A stretch of DNA of 64,000 bases, taken from positions 155,746,191 through 155,810,190 of the forward strand of contig NC_134644.1 in the NCBI RefSeq assembly GCF_030463565.1, written 5' to 3'. The position numbers were made by a program, and so were the translations under genes. Under the pieces are notes generated by a model. That model worked only from the letters and a program-made list of their open reading frames with translations, was not told the origin of the DNA and searched no databases. Source of the stretch: Pelecanus crispus (lineage: Eukaryota; Chordata; Aves; Pelecaniformes; Pelecanidae). Each line of letters starts with the position of its first letter. Within the stretch, counting starts at the first letter, position 1. Below are positions 63,387 through 64,000 of the stretch, in pieces.

Positions 63387-63460
63387 CATGAATCACTGCA
63401 GAGCATAGCACACTACACAAACTGACAACAAGCTTTAACGCGTGCTGCAAAAAAAAGAAC
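63387..63460. repeat. Inverted repeat, right arm (74 bp)
   Basis: Reverse complement of 63021-63094, starting at CATGAATCACTGCAGAG and ending with A8 GAAC. The arm ends abruptly at 63460, where similarity stops. Confidence 0.95.
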
Positions 63461-64000
63461 GGTTCCTTTCCATAAGCCTAACTGTTATCAACAGCATAAT
63501 ATAAATAATCTCAGATTCAGCCTCTAAAGCAGCGGCCTGAAGGGGATCATGCCTAACATATCACTGCATAGTTAGTGAAACAGGCATTCACCACTTGGGA
63601 CAGTAAATGTCTTCTTAGGCTGCATGAAGCAGTCTAGACAGTGGTGTTCTGCATAAAATAGTCTGTGCAGTAGTCTCAAAAAATATTTTTCAATGCAGCT
63701 GTGTCTACTGATAAAATGCCTTTAGAAATTAATGTGCTCTGTAGTTCTTGTCAGGATAATATTGACTTTAAATGCACCTTCTTCATCAGTTCAGACAAGA
63801 AGATATTCCTGTATTTAGAAATGGAAGAGAAAAAATGTTGATCTATATTTTGCCTTAAGGCTGTGTGCCTTTAGGTTAACGTGCCTCTCAAAGTATAGCA
63901 ATTTCCCAATAGTTGGATTGAATACAACTGATATTTCCCCCTCACTCCCCCTTCATTCCATTATTTATTCCCTTAAAGTTTCAAAATTTTTTGCCTGTCT
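63461..64000. other. Flanking DNA after the retroviral remnant
   Basis: AT-rich. No further retroviral motif, gene or repeat was recognised. Confidence 0.55.

Larger units (their letters stand above)
62925..63460. mobile_element. Retroviral leader followed by an inverted internal segment
   Basis: The leader reads forward from the primer binding site to 63094. From 63095 to 63460 the sequence appears to read on the minus strand, and its far end repeats 63021-63094 in reverse complement. A minus-strand open frame of 125 residues (63450-63073) with several hydrophobic stretches lies across the inverted part; its role is unknown to me and it has no recognisable gag motif. No pol, env or 3' LTR follows. 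Confidence 0.75.

Noticed and set aside
1..64000. CRISPR arrays, bacterial operons, riboswitches, tRNA or rRNA genes
   Set aside because: No spaced direct repeats, cloverleaf-like sequence or rRNA wording was seen; the window is vertebrate nuclear DNA. The tRNA-like string at 62907 is a retroviral primer binding site.

Overview
The window looks like bird nuclear DNA, probably from a neoavian lineage. Almost all recognisable repeats are CR1 LINE fragments of several ages, there are three copies of one avian-type retroviral LTR family, and no mammalian-type young SINEs are seen. The one protein-coding gene I can support is KCNV1 (Kv8.1, an electrically silent Kv modifier subunit). It lies on the minus strand in three coding exons at 18345-17885, 16074-15548 and 9484-8973. 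The exons join in phase into 499 residues, and the splice sites are GT-AG on both introns.

Layout: 1-8.9 kb is the 3' flank of KCNV1, with CR1 pieces near 0.8, 4.4-4.8 and 5.8 kb. 8.97-18.35 kb is the KCNV1 coding span, with a 6.1 kb intron 2 and a 1.8 kb intron 1. 18.4-19.5 kb is a very GC-rich CpG island at the 5' end of the gene. It holds a 21-G run and short pentamer arrays, and a perfect (CTCCT)n tract of about 148 bp lies just beyond it. From 19.9 kb to the end (about 44 kb) I see no coding exon of a host gene. This part is AT-rich non-coding DNA with LINE and LTR insertions: a 2.9 kb CR1 at 33.2-36.1 kb with a long open reverse transcriptase frame, CR1 copies at 20.4, 26.1-27.0, 36.6, 46.2 and 53.4 kb, ancient CR1/L3-like relics at about 40.1-40.7 and 59.3-59.6 kb, two MIR-like relics, two apparently solo LTRs at 25.2 and 48.5 kb, and a 5' LTR plus primer binding site at 62.3-62.9 kb. 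That last element runs into a 74 bp inverted repeat enclosing an inverted piece of internal retroviral sequence.

KCNV1 is the only host gene here, so there is no operon or cluster logic to describe. I found no sign of a new multi-gene system. The observations most worth a second look are the inverted-duplication structure in the 62-63 kb retroviral remnant, the weak splice sites around KCNV1 exon 2 (a 13-G tract beside the acceptor and a non-consensus donor), the repeat-rich KCNV1 promoter region, and the CR1 copy whose reverse transcriptase frame is intact while its endonuclease part is broken. Family and synteny statements come from general knowledge; no database search was possible.
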